DNA from: Saprospiraceae bacterium
GTDB lineage: Bacteria; Bacteroidota; Bacteroidia; Chitinophagales; Saprospiraceae
Length of the DNA: 64,000 nucleotides
Direction: 5' to 3'
Assembly: GCA_029251525.1 (NCBI GenBank)
Contig: JAQXDE010000065.1
Span: forward strand, 53,708 to 117,707
The notes under the pieces were generated by a model that worked only from the letters and a program-made list of their open reading frames with translations, was not told the DNA's origin and ran no database searches. Positions 18,004 through 27,040 of the stretch are shown one piece after another (position 1 is the stretch's first letter; the number at the start of each line of letters is the position of its first letter). A program made the position numbers and the translations under genes.

Positions 18004-18608
18004 GATAATTTTTTAAAATGTTTTTCGAGTAATTTCAATCCTTTTGAGGTAGCAATCCCTCGAATGTGGTATTGAATGTGTTCTTTAAATAGATTTTCTT
18101 TGTTGTATTCTTTGAGTGGGAAAATATCTTCATCAATCACAAGATTAGTTTTCCCGACATATAATTTTGCAATGATCTCAGAATGAAATTCTTCTCTGTA
18201 AATACCTTCTTTGATTCCTCTTTCAATATTTTCTTTAATTACAGTAAATACTTCTTGTTGATTAAATTCTTCGCATAGTAGCCAAACATCTCGATAATAT
18301 TTTTGGATGTCGAAGATGAGAGTTGGCGAAATTTGTCGAAGCATTGGTATTACATATCTCGCAACCTCTATCATTTCATCAATAGCGTCGTCGGCATCCT
18401 TGCGAATACTAATCACAGCATCAATTTCTTTTTGAATAAGGTTTTGAAAAACTTGTATTACTAGTTCTTTTTTATTTTCGACTGATTGATACAGCGTCTT
18501 TTTGGAGATACCTAGTTCCCTGGATAAATCATCCATACTGATACTTTTTATACCATATTTGAAAAAAAGACTTTCAGCTTTTGTAAGTATTCTATTGTCT
18601 AATTGCAT
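18000..18608 (-). CDS. TetR/AcrR-family regulator of the efflux operon
   Basis: DNA-binding regulator of 202 residues. The N-terminal helix-turn-helix is clear at residues about 5-50 (AESLFFKYGIKSISMDDLSRELGISKKTLYQSVENKKEL). The rest is a helical ligand-binding domain. As first gene of the TolC-MFP-RND operon it most likely represses its own operon and is released by a pump substrate. An inverted repeat 60-90 bases upstream (18668-18695) is a candidate operator. Confidence 0.93.
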   Translation of the reverse strand: MQLDNRILTKAESLFFKYGIKSISMDDLSRELGISKKTLYQSVENKKELVIQVFQNLIQKEIDAVISIRKDADDAIDEMIEVARYVIPMLRQISPTLIFDIQKYYRDVWLLCEEFNQQEVFTVIKENIERGIKEGIYREEFHSEIIAKLYVGKTNLVIDEDIFPLKEYNKENLFKEHIQYHIRGIATSKGLKLLEKHFKKLS

Positions 18609-18650
18609 TAGTTATATTTCTGTTATGCTTTGTTTCCAATTACAAATGTA

Positions 18651-18695
18651 TTCCTTTTTAACTTAAAGGAAACTTAATTTATATTAAAAGTTTCC
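18651..18695. promoter_or_regulatory. Overlapping inverted repeats, candidate TetR operator
   Basis: GGAAACTT (18668-18675) and AAGTTTCC (18688-18695) form a perfect 8-bp dyad with a 12-base spacer. It overlaps a second dyad, TTCCTTT (18651-18657) with AAAGGAA (18665-18671). Both lie just upstream of the tetR start at 18608, where an autoregulatory operator would be expected. Assignment is inference from position and symmetry. Confidence 0.4.
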
Positions 18696-18823
18696 AAAGT
18701 TTTTAAGGTTTCTGACCAACTAACACGAAAGGGAGATGAAGGTTCAAATAGACGAGATGAAATGTAAAAATATGTAGGTATTTGTTTTAGTAGAAAATTA
18801 TATTTTGGTGTTTAGAAAAGGAA

Positions 18824-19423
18824 TTAATAGCTTTTTTTTATTTTTTGCCAATCCTCCTCTGTATCTATATCAATTTTTCCATTTTCAAACATGAATGACT
18901 TTGTTTTATCTAAGTTGTTCATTATTAATTTTTTAGCTCCTTTTTGCCCTTTGAGCATTTTTAATTTTTGGAAAAAAGAAGCATCAAAAATTGCTGGTAC
19001 ACCTACCTTTTTTTCATATTCCGAAGCGACAATTGGAAATTTATTTTTTTCAAAAACCTCAATCATTCCTTTTAATATTGAAGCATTAATAAAAGGTTGA
19101 TCGCATAACATGATTAAGACTGCCTGAAATTCGTTATTTTTCAAAGCGGACATTCCTGTTTGAATTGAACCACTCATACCTGAAATCCAATTCTCGTTTA
19201 AAATTATATTTATTGGAAATCCAGAAATAGTTGGTCGGACTAAATTTTCATTAGCACCTAACACTACGGTTACATTTATGGAAACATTCAACGCAGTTTC
19301 AATAGATTTTTGTAAAAGGGTTTTGCCATTCAACTCTAAAAGTTGCTTAGGACGGCCTAAACGAGAGGAGGATCCTGCAGCTAGAATGATGATGGCAATA
19401 TTATTCTTTTTTTGATTCATCAA
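18824..19423 (-). CDS. MobA/MocA-like nucleotidyltransferase
   Basis: Cytoplasmic protein of 199 residues with the NTP-transferase fold. The N-terminal LAAGSSSRLGRPKQLL (from residue about 13) binds the nucleotide, and LIMLCDQPFI in the middle holds the metal-binding Asp. The pattern is that of molybdenum cofactor cytidylyl- or guanylyltransferases (MocA, MobA) and relatives. No molybdopterin genes or molybdoenzymes are in the window, so MocA function is likely but not proven. Its first 23 bases overlap the end of the P1 peptidase gene, suggesting translational coupling. Two adjacent ATG codons exist at the start; either could be used. Confidence 0.85.
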   Translation of the reverse strand: MMNQKKNNIAIIILAAGSSSRLGRPKQLLELNGKTLLQKSIETALNVSINVTVVLGANENLVRPTISGFPINIILNENWISGMSGSIQTGMSALKNNEFQAVLIMLCDQPFINASILKGMIEVFEKNKFPIVASEYEKKVGVPAIFDASFFQKLKMLKGQKGAKKLIMNNLDKTKSFMFENGKIDIDTEEDWQKIKKSY

Positions 19424-20552
19424 TTCGATTATACTTTTTTAAAATTTCTAAAACCTCTTTTATGGGCAACGCTTCGATCTTTATTTCTTTTCCTTTTATT
19501 TTCGAGACCATAGTCTCTGCTGCAAAAAGTGAGTTTAAAATTGCTTCCTCTGTTGCCTCGTTTACTGCCATGAAAAGTGGAGACATTCCATCATTTCGCA
19601 ATACTTTTTGATGTTCAAATTTTGAATTACTTTGATACGACACTCGCAAATCCTCTGCTGTTGAAAATGCAATTACATAATCGCCACTTCCATTGGAGGC
19701 AATCCCACCCGTTTTTCCCAAACCTAAGAAAGCTCTTTTAGCTAATCGTTTGAGGTTGCGGGTATCGAGAGGAGCATCTGTTGCAACTACAATCATGCAG
19801 GAACCATCTGGAGATTCATTTAATTGGTCCTGGAGATAATACTTATTTAGTTCTTTACCAATGGGTATGCCATCAATCTGTAAAACTCCCCCAAAATTAG
19901 TTTGGACTAAAACGCCGACGGTATATCCGCCAAGGTTTCCAGGTAGTTTTCGAGAGGAACTTCCTATTCCTCCCTTGAATCCAAAACAAACTGTCCCTGT
20001 TCCTGCACCAATATTGCCCTCTTCAACTTTCTTGGAGCTCGCATTCTTTATGGCCTTCAAAATATGAGTACGTTGTAAATGACGTCCTTGGATATCATTT
20101 AATCTTGCATCATTGGTTTCCCCTACTAATGGATTAACAGAACGGATGTTATTTTTTTTGATAAAAATAGTATAATCGATCAACGCATCTGCTGCAGTTG
20201 GGACACTCAATGTATTTGTTAATATAATTGGAGTTTCAATATTTCCTAATTCTTCAACTTGACTAATCCCCATTAGTTTTCCAAAGCCATTTGCAATATA
20301 AATGGCAGCGGGTACTTTTTTTTGAAAAATATCCTCATTATGAGGTAAAATAGCAGTTACTCCAGTTCGAACGCTATCTCCTTTTATCAGCGTAAAATGT
20401 CCAACTTGAACATTTTTGACATCCGTAATTGTATTGTTTTCACCTATTGGTAAAACCCCGACCTCGATTCCAAAATCACGGAGTTGTTTTTTTTGTGCTG
20501 TGATATAAAAACAGATAAAAAATGAAAAAAATAATAGTAAAATTGTTTTCAT
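19401..20552 (-). CDS. P1-family (DmpA-like) aminopeptidase, exported
   Basis: Self-processing N-terminal-nucleophile hydrolase of peptidase family S58 (DmpA/BapA), 383 residues with a signal peptide (ends FYITAQ). Family motifs: TDVKNVQVGHFTL, GVTAILPHN, NGFGKLMGISQVEELG and GAGTGTVCFGFKGGIGSSSR. The autocleavage site is read as Gly250-Ser251 in PDGSCMIVVATDAPLD, matching Gly249-Ser250 in DmpA; Ser251 becomes the N-terminal nucleophile. Members release N-terminal D- or L-amino acids or beta-amino acids from peptides. The signal peptide places it in the periplasm. It is first in a two-gene unit with the MobA-like gene and divergent from cytochrome c. Confidence 0.93.
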   Translation of the reverse strand: MKTILLLFFSFFICFYITAQKKQLRDFGIEVGVLPIGENNTITDVKNVQVGHFTLIKGDSVRTGVTAILPHNEDIFQKKVPAAIYIANGFGKLMGISQVEELGNIETPIILTNTLSVPTAADALIDYTIFIKKNNIRSVNPLVGETNDARLNDIQGRHLQRTHILKAIKNASSKKVEEGNIGAGTGTVCFGFKGGIGSSSRKLPGNLGGYTVGVLVQTNFGGVLQIDGIPIGKELNKYYLQDQLNESPDGSCMIVVATDAPLDTRNLKRLAKRAFLGLGKTGGIASNGSGDYVIAFSTAEDLRVSYQSNSKFEHQKVLRNDGMSPLFMAVNEATEEAILNSLFAAETMVSKIKGKEIKIEALPIKEVLEILKKYNRIDESKKE

Positions 20553-20682
20553 AATATTTTTTTGAAACTTTTTATAAGAAAACTAAAGTTAGAAAGAAAA
20601 CTTTAAATAGCATGAACTCTAAGTTTCAACATTTATCGTACTTTCGCTTTTATTTTTTTATAAAAACTCAAAATACTCCAAA

Positions 20683-21051
20683 ATGAGAATTTCAATTGTT
20701 TTTACATTTATTATTGTTGTAATTTTAATTGCATGTGGAGGTGAGAATCCAACTGGCGGAGTAAAAATAGTAAATGTGAAAAATGGTGCAGAACAAAACC
20801 ATATAAATCAATTAAAAAATGGAAAGAAAGTGTTTAAACAATATTGTGTAGCATGCCACGGAATGGATGGAAGATTAGGAATTAATGGTGCAAAAAATTT
20901 TGCACAATCTGACTTGAGTTTAGAAGAGCGAATTGAAGTGATTACCAACGGTCGTGGAATGATGACTTCTTTTAAAGGAATTTTAAAATCAGAACAAATT
21001 GAAACAGCAGCAAAATATACAATTCATTTAGGCAAACAAACAGAAGAATAA
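20683..21051 (+). CDS. c-type cytochrome, small lipoprotein
   Basis: Small exported electron-transfer protein of 122 residues. The N-terminal signal ends in a lipobox-like ILIAC (Cys19), so it is probably membrane-anchored. One haem-binding site C55-V-A-C58-H59 is present, and the downstream NGRGMMTSF segment offers a methionine as sixth ligand. This is the monohaem cytochrome_CBB3/C-like class. Its stop codon overlaps the start of anmK by one base (TAATG), so the two are coupled although they have no known functional link. Confidence 0.93.
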   Translation: MRISIVFTFIIVVILIACGGENPTGGVKIVNVKNGAEQNHINQLKNGKKVFKQYCVACHGMDGRLGINGAKNFAQSDLSLEERIEVITNGRGMMTSFKGILKSEQIETAAKYTIHLGKQTEE

Positions 21052-22163
21052 TGGCTATTAAAACTTACCATTCAATCGGCTTGATGTCAGGTAGTTCACT
21101 CGATGGATTGGATATTGCTTTTTGCAAATTTAAAGTAGAAAATGATATAGTTTTAAACTGGGAATTACTGAAAGCCGAAACGATTCCTTTTTCTGAAATG
21201 TGGTACAGTCGATTGGCTCATTTGCCTACTCAGAGTGCATTAGTTTATGCTAAAACCCATGTTTATTTTGGACATTATATGGGAGAATTAGTGATAGACT
21301 TTATGAGCCGGAACAACATACTTCCGGATTTTATATCTTCGCATGGGCATACTGTTTTTCATCATCCAGACAAGCGAATGACGGCTCAAATTGGAGATGG
21401 TGGAGCATTGGCGGCTACTACTGGCTTGATGGTTGTTTCAGATTTTAGAACGCAAGATATTGCACTAGGTGGAGAAGGAACACCTTTGGCTCCTGCTGCA
21501 GATAAATACCTCTTTGATGGATATGATTTTTATTTGAATATTGGTGGAATTGCCAACATAAGTTGTAACGCCAACGGTAAGATGATTGCTTTTGATATCG
21601 GTGGAGCAAACCAAGTTTTTAATGGGTTGGCTTATTTGGCAGATCAAGATTATGATAAAGGAGGGAAGATCGCCGCAAATGGAGCAGTTGTAAACGAGTT
21701 ATTAAGAGAAGTGAATTCGATTGATTATTTTTCTAAAAAATATCCCAAGTCATTGGATAATCAATGGGTTGTTCAAAATCTTCTGAAGATATATCGAGAA
21801 TATCCTGAATCTGTTGAAAATCGAATGCGTACAGCAGTTGAACAATTGGCAGAGCAAACTGTTTTATCCATAATTCAAATTGTTGAAAATGAACGACTTA
21901 CGAATAATAAATACCGGATGCTTGCAACCGGAGGAGGTGTTTTTAATTCTTTTCTAATACAAAGAATGCAAGAACTTTTTAAAGAGAAGATTAACCTTGA
22001 AATTATAGTTCCAAAGCAAGAAACGATTGAGTTTAAAGAAGCTATTTTAATGGCACTTTTGGGAGTGTTAAGATTAGAAAATATTCCAAATTGTTTGGCA
22101 AGTGTAACAGGAGCAAGGAGAGATACAATAGGAGGAGCTGTTTACTATGGAACAGGTAATTAG
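21051..22163 (+). CDS. anmK: Anhydro-N-acetylmuramic acid kinase
   Basis: Phosphorylates and opens 1,6-anhydro-N-acetylmuramic acid from cell-wall turnover to MurNAc-6-phosphate with ATP, in the cytoplasm. The protein has 370 residues, normal for AnmK. Family motifs: SGSSLDGLDIAFC at residues 13-25, SSHGHTVFHHP, IGDGGALAATTGLMVVSDFR, GGEGTPLAP, YLNIGGIANIS, FDIGGANQ, YDKGGKIAANG, and ATGGGVFNSFLI near the C-terminus. Translation is coupled to the preceding cytochrome c gene. No murQ etherase gene is nearby in the window. Confidence 0.96.
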   Translation: MAIKTYHSIGLMSGSSLDGLDIAFCKFKVENDIVLNWELLKAETIPFSEMWYSRLAHLPTQSALVYAKTHVYFGHYMGELVIDFMSRNNILPDFISSHGHTVFHHPDKRMTAQIGDGGALAATTGLMVVSDFRTQDIALGGEGTPLAPAADKYLFDGYDFYLNIGGIANISCNANGKMIAFDIGGANQVFNGLAYLADQDYDKGGKIAANGAVVNELLREVNSIDYFSKKYPKSLDNQWVVQNLLKIYREYPESVENRMRTAVEQLAEQTVLSIIQIVENERLTNNKYRMLATGGGVFNSFLIQRMQELFKEKINLEIIVPKQETIEFKEAILMALLGVLRLENIPNCLASVTGARRDTIGGAVYYGTGN

Positions 22164-22204
22164 TTGATGTTTTATTTGTAAGAACTTTGTTATTAAAGAT
22201 GTAT

Positions 22205-23233
22205 ATGGAGGTCAATAAAAAAATATTAGTTACGGGTGGAACCGGATTTTTGGGTTCCTATCTTTTGCGTTATTTGGTAAAAAAAGGTTATAACAATATA
22301 TTTTCAATTCGACGTGTAACTAGTAATATGGATTTGGTGAAGTCTATTGAAGATAAGATTCAATGGGTGGAATGTGATATTTTGGATGTTAAAGGGCTGG
22401 AAAAAGTAATGGAGGGAGTGAAGCAAGTTTATCATTCAGCAGCAATGGTTTCTTTTGAGACCAAACATCAAAAAAAAATGCATTTGGTCAATATTCAAGG
22501 AACAGCAAATGTGGTTAATTTGGCTTTAGAAAATAATATCGAAAAGTTAGTTCATGTGAGTTCAATTGCAGCGCTTGGAAGGCGTAAACGATTGAAAGAA
22601 ATTAATGAAAATACGAAGTGGGAAAAAAGTAATTTTAATTCAGAATATGCAAAATCGAAATATTTATCAGAGCAAGAAGTTTGGCGTGGAATGGCGGAAG
22701 GATTACGAGCATGTGTCATCAATCCTGCAATTATTTTAGGAGCAGGATTTTGGGAAGAGGGTTCAGCTAGTTTTTTTTCCAAGATAAAGAAAGGCAATAA
22801 GTTTTATGGTGTTGGGGGAACAGGTTTTGTGGATGTGAGAGATGTGAGTCGCTTAATGATTGAGATGATGGAAAGTGATTTAGTTGGTGAAAAAGTAATT
22901 GCTAATGGAAAAAATATTAGCTACCGGAAAGTGTTTGAAATGATTGCTGATTCGGTTAAGACAGAACGTCCAAATATAGCTCTAAATTCAATTTTGGGTG
23001 CATTGGCCTGGCGATTGGAATGGTTGCGTTCTAAAGTTATGGGGTCATCTGCTTTAGTGACCAAAGAAACAGTAGAAAATTCGTTTCGAACTTGGATTTA
23101 TGAAAATAAAAAATCCATTGAAATGCTTAATTTCAAATACACACCTATAGAGAAAACGATAGAAGAAACTGGCGAATTATTTTTGAGGACACTCCAAGAA
23201 GATAAAAAACCAACTTATCTTCCTTTGAACTAG
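22205..23233 (+). CDS. NAD-dependent epimerase/dehydratase (extended SDR)
   Basis: Oxidoreductase or epimerase of about 342 residues with a Rossmann fold. The cofactor motif is VTGGTGFLGSYLLRYL right after the start, and the catalytic pair is seen as YAKSKYLSE (Tyr and Lys spaced by three) with an upstream HVSSIAALG serine. The family resembles NAD-dependent epimerases of sterol/dihydroflavonol-reductase type; the substrate cannot be read. I chose the ATG at 22205 (MEVNKKILVTGG) because the Rossmann strand begins there; 22187 would add six residues. It is 41 bases from anmK and probably in the same transcript, which ends at the hairpin 23287-23328. Confidence 0.88.
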   Translation: MEVNKKILVTGGTGFLGSYLLRYLVKKGYNNIFSIRRVTSNMDLVKSIEDKIQWVECDILDVKGLEKVMEGVKQVYHSAAMVSFETKHQKKMHLVNIQGTANVVNLALENNIEKLVHVSSIAALGRRKRLKEINENTKWEKSNFNSEYAKSKYLSEQEVWRGMAEGLRACVINPAIILGAGFWEEGSASFFSKIKKGNKFYGVGGTGFVDVRDVSRLMIEMMESDLVGEKVIANGKNISYRKVFEMIADSVKTERPNIALNSILGALAWRLEWLRSKVMGSSALVTKETVENSFRTWIYENKKSIEMLNFKYTPIEKTIEETGELFLRTLQEDKKPTYLPLN

Positions 23234-23286
23234 ATAATAATAAGTTGATTTTGTAAGAATAGCCTCACCTATATTAAAAATATTCT

Positions 23287-23328
23287 AAAAGGGTTTTCTC
23301 AAAAATGACATTTTGAGAAAATCCTTTT
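23287..23328. terminator. Bidirectional rho-independent terminator
   Basis: AAAAGGG-TTTTCTCAAAA pairs with TTTTGAGAAAA-TCCTTTT around a five-base loop, with A and T runs on the two sides. It ends the plus-strand cytochrome-anmK-epimerase operon and also faces the minus-strand pseudogene. Confidence 0.7.
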
Positions 23329-23332
23329 ATTT

Positions 23333-23776
23333 TCAATAATGTAGTACTGATATTTTTTTAATTGTACGTCCAAAATCGGTGGCTAAAGTTATAAAATAAA
23401 CCCCAGTTTCAAGTTGTGAAGTATCCAAGGTCAAAATATCATTATTAAGTTTTGAACTATTGATATTAATAATTCTGCCAAGTACATCTATTATAAAAAT
23501 ATTCTCTTCAAGAAGTTTCTCATCATTGAATTGTAAATGCAAGGTACTACTTGTGGCTGGATTAGGGTAAATATTAAAAGCTGCACCACTCTCATTATAA
23601 CTATCTTCTACAGAACTTACCAACGAAGTATTAATAAATAATTATGAATAGCCGCTTTCCCCATTACCGAATCTACCAGAAATAAAAACATCGCTAAGAT
23701 TATCCCCATTGACATCTGTAAAGGCCAAATAGCTAAAGTTTATACACGTAGATTTATTGGGTGAGATTACTAAATA
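23333..23776 (-). pseudogene. Broken FG-GAP/VCBS repeat protein with T9SS type-A sorting domain
   Basis: The 3' end encodes a full T9SS type-A C-terminal sorting domain (FNIYPNPATSS, VLGRIININ, LETGVYFITLATDFG, ending KKISVLHY). Just upstream, in the same frame but behind an in-frame TAA, lies FTDVNGDNLSDVFISGRFG, a calcium-binding FG-GAP/VCBS repeat. The stop and the lack of an upstream start or N-terminus show that only the tail of a secreted cargo gene survives. An open frame for the last 96 residues has only a TTG start (23623) and is unlikely to be expressed. Confidence 0.75.
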
Positions 23777-23810
23777 TTAATTATTAAAACCAAAGGTCGA
23801 TAATCACTTT

Positions 23811-24145
23811 TTAAATAAAAAGTTTGTCACCATTTTTTTTATTCAAACAATACATTCCTCTATTCAAATTTTGAATGATCAATCGATAAATGGTTCTAGG
23901 TAATTCATTTGTAGTTTTTTATAAACTTAATGCGTCCTTTAAGCTTTTTGTAAAAACCATTGGTTGTGGTTTAATCTTTTTCGTATTTAAATAAACTAAA
24001 AAGAGTTCACCATTTAGCAATGTTTAGACTTTGCATTCTTCCCTAAATTATTAATTGAAGTGTGTTCCCAGATGGATTGGGTTCCTGGTGTTGGGTTAGA
24101 ATTTGTTACTTCTGCCAAAATATTCTTCATAGTTTCCCAGTCTGA
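23811..24145 (-). pseudogene. Decayed coding fragment, family not recognised
   Basis: Two minus-strand stretches read like protein but are in different frames. 24145-24014 gives WETMKNILAEVTNSN then IWEHTSINNLGKN, and 24023-23811 gives LLNGELFLVYLNTKK, then MVFTKSLKDALSL, an in-frame stop, and LPRTIYRLIIQNLNRGMYCL. One frameshift near 24020 and one stop separate the parts. The composition looks coding, but I cannot name a family. It is directly upstream of the T9SS remnant and may or may not belong to it. Confidence 0.4.
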
Positions 24146-24228
24146 TTATCTAAAAAAGAGCTTAAGATGAGAAGCTGTTCGAAATATTTTATCGAGTTTA
24201 TTAATTTCTTTTTCTTTAAAAAGTGAAT

Positions 24229-24612
24229 TTACTCCTCCTCGTTTCCCATCTGGTTTTCTTTTTCCAATCGTTGAAACAAATCAGAAACTCGATACATTTC
24301 GTCCAAAGTCTCATCAATATAAAAGTTGATATTTGGCATTCGTCGAACCTTCTTTCGAACTCTTGTAGCTAAACCAGCTTTTAGACGACTCGTTTCTCTT
24401 TCCATCATCAATAAAACCGCTTGCTTATTTTCAGTATTAAAAATGCTGAGGTAAATTTTTGCCAATCCAAAATCAGCAGTTACTTTTACCTGAGTTACTG
24501 TAACCATGATATCATGTCCGTAAACATATCCACCAATTTCTCTTAACACTACACTAAATTCTCTTCGGATCAATTCACCCATTTGCTGTTGTCGCTTATT
24601 TTCTTTTTTCAT
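24229..24612 (-). CDS. rbfA: 30S ribosome-binding factor A
   Basis: Cytoplasmic factor of 127 residues that binds the 30S subunit and helps 16S rRNA 5'-end maturation and cold adaptation. The KH-like fold is seen in MGELIRREFSVVLREIG near the start, VTVTQVKVTADFGLAKIYLSIF in the middle and IRKKVRRMPNINFYIDETLDE-like text (VRKKVRRMPNINFYIDETL) near the end, all diagnostic for RbfA. It stands divergent from recG, 206 bases away, which is a usual place for single housekeeping genes in Bacteroidota. Confidence 0.96.
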   Translation of the reverse strand: MKKENKRQQQMGELIRREFSVVLREIGGYVYGHDIMVTVTQVKVTADFGLAKIYLSIFNTENKQAVLLMMERETSRLKAGLATRVRKKVRRMPNINFYIDETLDEMYRVSDLFQRLEKENQMGNEEE

Positions 24613-24818
24613 TGTTACTATTTTGAATTCTTAGTTTTTTGTTTAGTCTAGATTTTTTACTTTCAATCAAACAGCTGGGAGAACATTCGAATAAGTCAGT
24701 TGTTTAGTAAATTGATATAATTTTTGCAAAGATATTGATATCCGAACACTAAACCAATTTTGAAAGTTCGATAAACCTTTTTTTATTTGCATAAAATAAA
24801 ATAAAATACAACCCAAAT

Positions 24819-26936
24819 TTGAGTAATCTTCGCAACACATTAGATAGTCCAATTGAATACCTCAAAGGTGTAGGCCCAATAAAAGGTGATATGCTCAAAA
24901 AAGAATTGGGGATTCATACTTTTGGAGATTTGTTGCGATCTTTTCCGTTTCGATATGTGGACAAAACTAAATTTCATAAAATTCGAGATATTAATAATGA
25001 AAGTAACGCCGTACAACTCAAAGGAGTCCTCCGACGCATGGAAACAAAAGGTGATGGTAGGGCAAAAAGATTAGTTGGACGTTTTCGAGATGATACAGGA
25101 GTGATTGAATTGGTATGGTTTAAAGGAGTCTATTTTTTAGAAAAGAACCTAGCGATAGGTAAGGAGTACGTTGTATATGGTAAGGTAAATTCATTTAGAG
25201 GGCAATTGAATATTCCACATCCTGAGATTGAAGAATTGAAGGCAGAGACCACTAAGAAAGCAAGTTCGTTTGCACCTGTATATCCAAGTACAGATAAACT
25301 AAATGCCAAAGGGCTAGATGCAAAAGGTCGGCGAAAATTGATGATGACCTTGATGGAAAAAATTGCACCTTCAGATTTACCTGAGAACTTACCTGATTAT
25401 ATTTTAGCCAAATTTAAATTCCCTCCACACTTTAAAGCGCTTGTTGATATTCATTTTCCAAAAAATCAAAGAGACCTTGATCGAGCAACTAGTCGACTGA
25501 AATTCGAGGAATTGTTTTTTTTGCAATTAAGGCTTTTACAAATTAGAAGAAGGAGAAAAGATTCCGTTCGTGGACATATCTTTGGATTGATTGGAGAAAA
25601 TTTTAATCGGTTTTTTAATGAAAAATTACCTTTTGAATTAACAGGTGCACAAAAACGGGTTTTGAAAGAGATTAGAAAGGATTTGGGATCAGGTGTTCAG
25701 ATGAATCGCTTGCTTCAAGGTGATGTTGGAAGTGGAAAGACGATGGTAGGACTGATGTCCATGTTAATGGCATTGGATAATGGGTTTCAAGCCTGTTTGA
25801 TGGCACCAACTGAAATTTTAGCTCGTCAGCATGAAATTGGGATTACAGAATATGTCGAAGGTTTAGATATTAAAGTTGGTTTTCTTTCAGGAACTGTAAA
25901 GGGTAAAAAACGAGTAAAATTGCTCGAAGAATTAGCGGCGGGAGAAATCGATATTTTAATTGGAACCCATGCTCTCATTGAAGATCCAGTGGTGTTTAAA
26001 AATCTTGGATTAGCGATTACTGATGAACAACATCGATTTGGCGTAAAGCAGCGAGCCAAGCTATGGGCAAAGAGTCAACCATGTCCTCCGCATATTTTAG
26101 TTATGACAGCAACGCCAATTCCGAGAACTTTGGCCATGACTTTGTACGGGGATTTGGACGTGTCGGTGATTGATGAATTACCACCAGGAAGGAAATTGGT
26201 TACAACTGTTCATAGAACAGAGAACCATAGAATGCGGGTTTTTGGTTTTATGCGAGAGCAGATTCATTTGGGGAGACAAGTGTATATGGTTTTTCCTTTA
26301 ATTCAAGAATCTGAAAAATTAGATTTAAAAAACTTAGAGGAAGGTTACGAAGTAATTTCGAGAGAATTTCCCATACCAAAATATCAAGTTAGTATTGTTC
26401 ATGGAAAAATGAAAGCAAAGGATAAGCAATTTGAGATGGAACGATTTGTCAAAGGCAAGACTCAAATTATGATTGCTACGACGGTAATCGAAGTTGGTGT
26501 AAATGTTCCGAATGCTTCGGTAATGGTGATTGAAAATACAGAACGATTTGGTCTGTCGCAATTACACCAGTTGCGTGGGCGAGTTGGTCGGGGAGCAGAT
26601 AAAAGTTATTGTATTCTAATGTCGAGTTTTAAGTTGACGACAGAAGGTCGCGAACGAATTCAGACGATGGTAAACACAAGTAATGGTTTCGAAATTGCGG
26701 AAGCTGATTTGCGATTGCGCGGGCCTGGAAATATAGAAGGGACGCAGCAAAGTGGGATTCTTAATTTTAGAATTGCGGACTTAGCGAGGGACGGTCGAAT
26801 CTTACAAACGGCTAGAGAATTGGCTGCGAGGATTTTGGATGATGATCCGCAGTTTGCAAGATCTGAGCATGCACGATTGAGATTATTTTATGATAAGAAT
26901 GCGAGGCAGTTTAGAGTGTGGTCGAGGATAAGTTAG
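24819..26936 (+). CDS. recG: ATP-dependent DNA helicase RecG
   Basis: Branch-migrating helicase of 705 residues that remodels stalled forks and Holliday junctions. The N-terminal wedge domain starts with LDSPIEYLKGVGP, the OB-fold follows, then the helicase core with Walker A GDVGSGKT (about residues 300-308), DEQHRFG (about 402) and ATPIPRTLAMTLYGD, and motif VI QLRGRVGRG. No in-frame ATG precedes the conserved start; an upstream stop leaves TTG at 24819 as the only start that keeps the N-terminal motif, so a TTG start is likely. Downstream lies a terminator at 27041-27077. Confidence 0.97.
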   Translation: MSNLRNTLDSPIEYLKGVGPIKGDMLKKELGIHTFGDLLRSFPFRYVDKTKFHKIRDINNESNAVQLKGVLRRMETKGDGRAKRLVGRFRDDTGVIELVWFKGVYFLEKNLAIGKEYVVYGKVNSFRGQLNIPHPEIEELKAETTKKASSFAPVYPSTDKLNAKGLDAKGRRKLMMTLMEKIAPSDLPENLPDYILAKFKFPPHFKALVDIHFPKNQRDLDRATSRLKFEELFFLQLRLLQIRRRRKDSVRGHIFGLIGENFNRFFNEKLPFELTGAQKRVLKEIRKDLGSGVQMNRLLQGDVGSGKTMVGLMSMLMALDNGFQACLMAPTEILARQHEIGITEYVEGLDIKVGFLSGTVKGKKRVKLLEELAAGEIDILIGTHALIEDPVVFKNLGLAITDEQHRFGVKQRAKLWAKSQPCPPHILVMTATPIPRTLAMTLYGDLDVSVIDELPPGRKLVTTVHRTENHRMRVFGFMREQIHLGRQVYMVFPLIQESEKLDLKNLEEGYEVISREFPIPKYQVSIVHGKMKAKDKQFEMERFVKGKTQIMIATTVIEVGVNVPNASVMVIENTERFGLSQLHQLRGRVGRGADKSYCILMSSFKLTTEGRERIQTMVNTSNGFEIAEADLRLRGPGNIEGTQQSGILNFRIADLARDGRILQTARELAARILDDDPQFARSEHARLRLFYDKNARQFRVWSRIS

Positions 26937-27040
26937 GGGGATAGAGTAAAACTTTTGTCAAAGTTATATTAGGCTAAATAATAAAAATAATAATTCTTAT
27001 TATTACAAAGCTTTCAGAGCTGAGAGTAAAATAGAGATCC

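Noticed and set aside
15451..18608. The RND operon as a heavy-metal (Cus-type) system
   Set aside because: The permease lacks obvious metal-binding Met clusters and the regulator is TetR-type, not CusR/MerR. A general drug or lipid pump fits better.
23811..24145. Decayed fragment as a transposase remnant
   Set aside because: I see no DDE or HTH motif, no terminal inverted repeats and no target duplication. The fragment is left unnamed.
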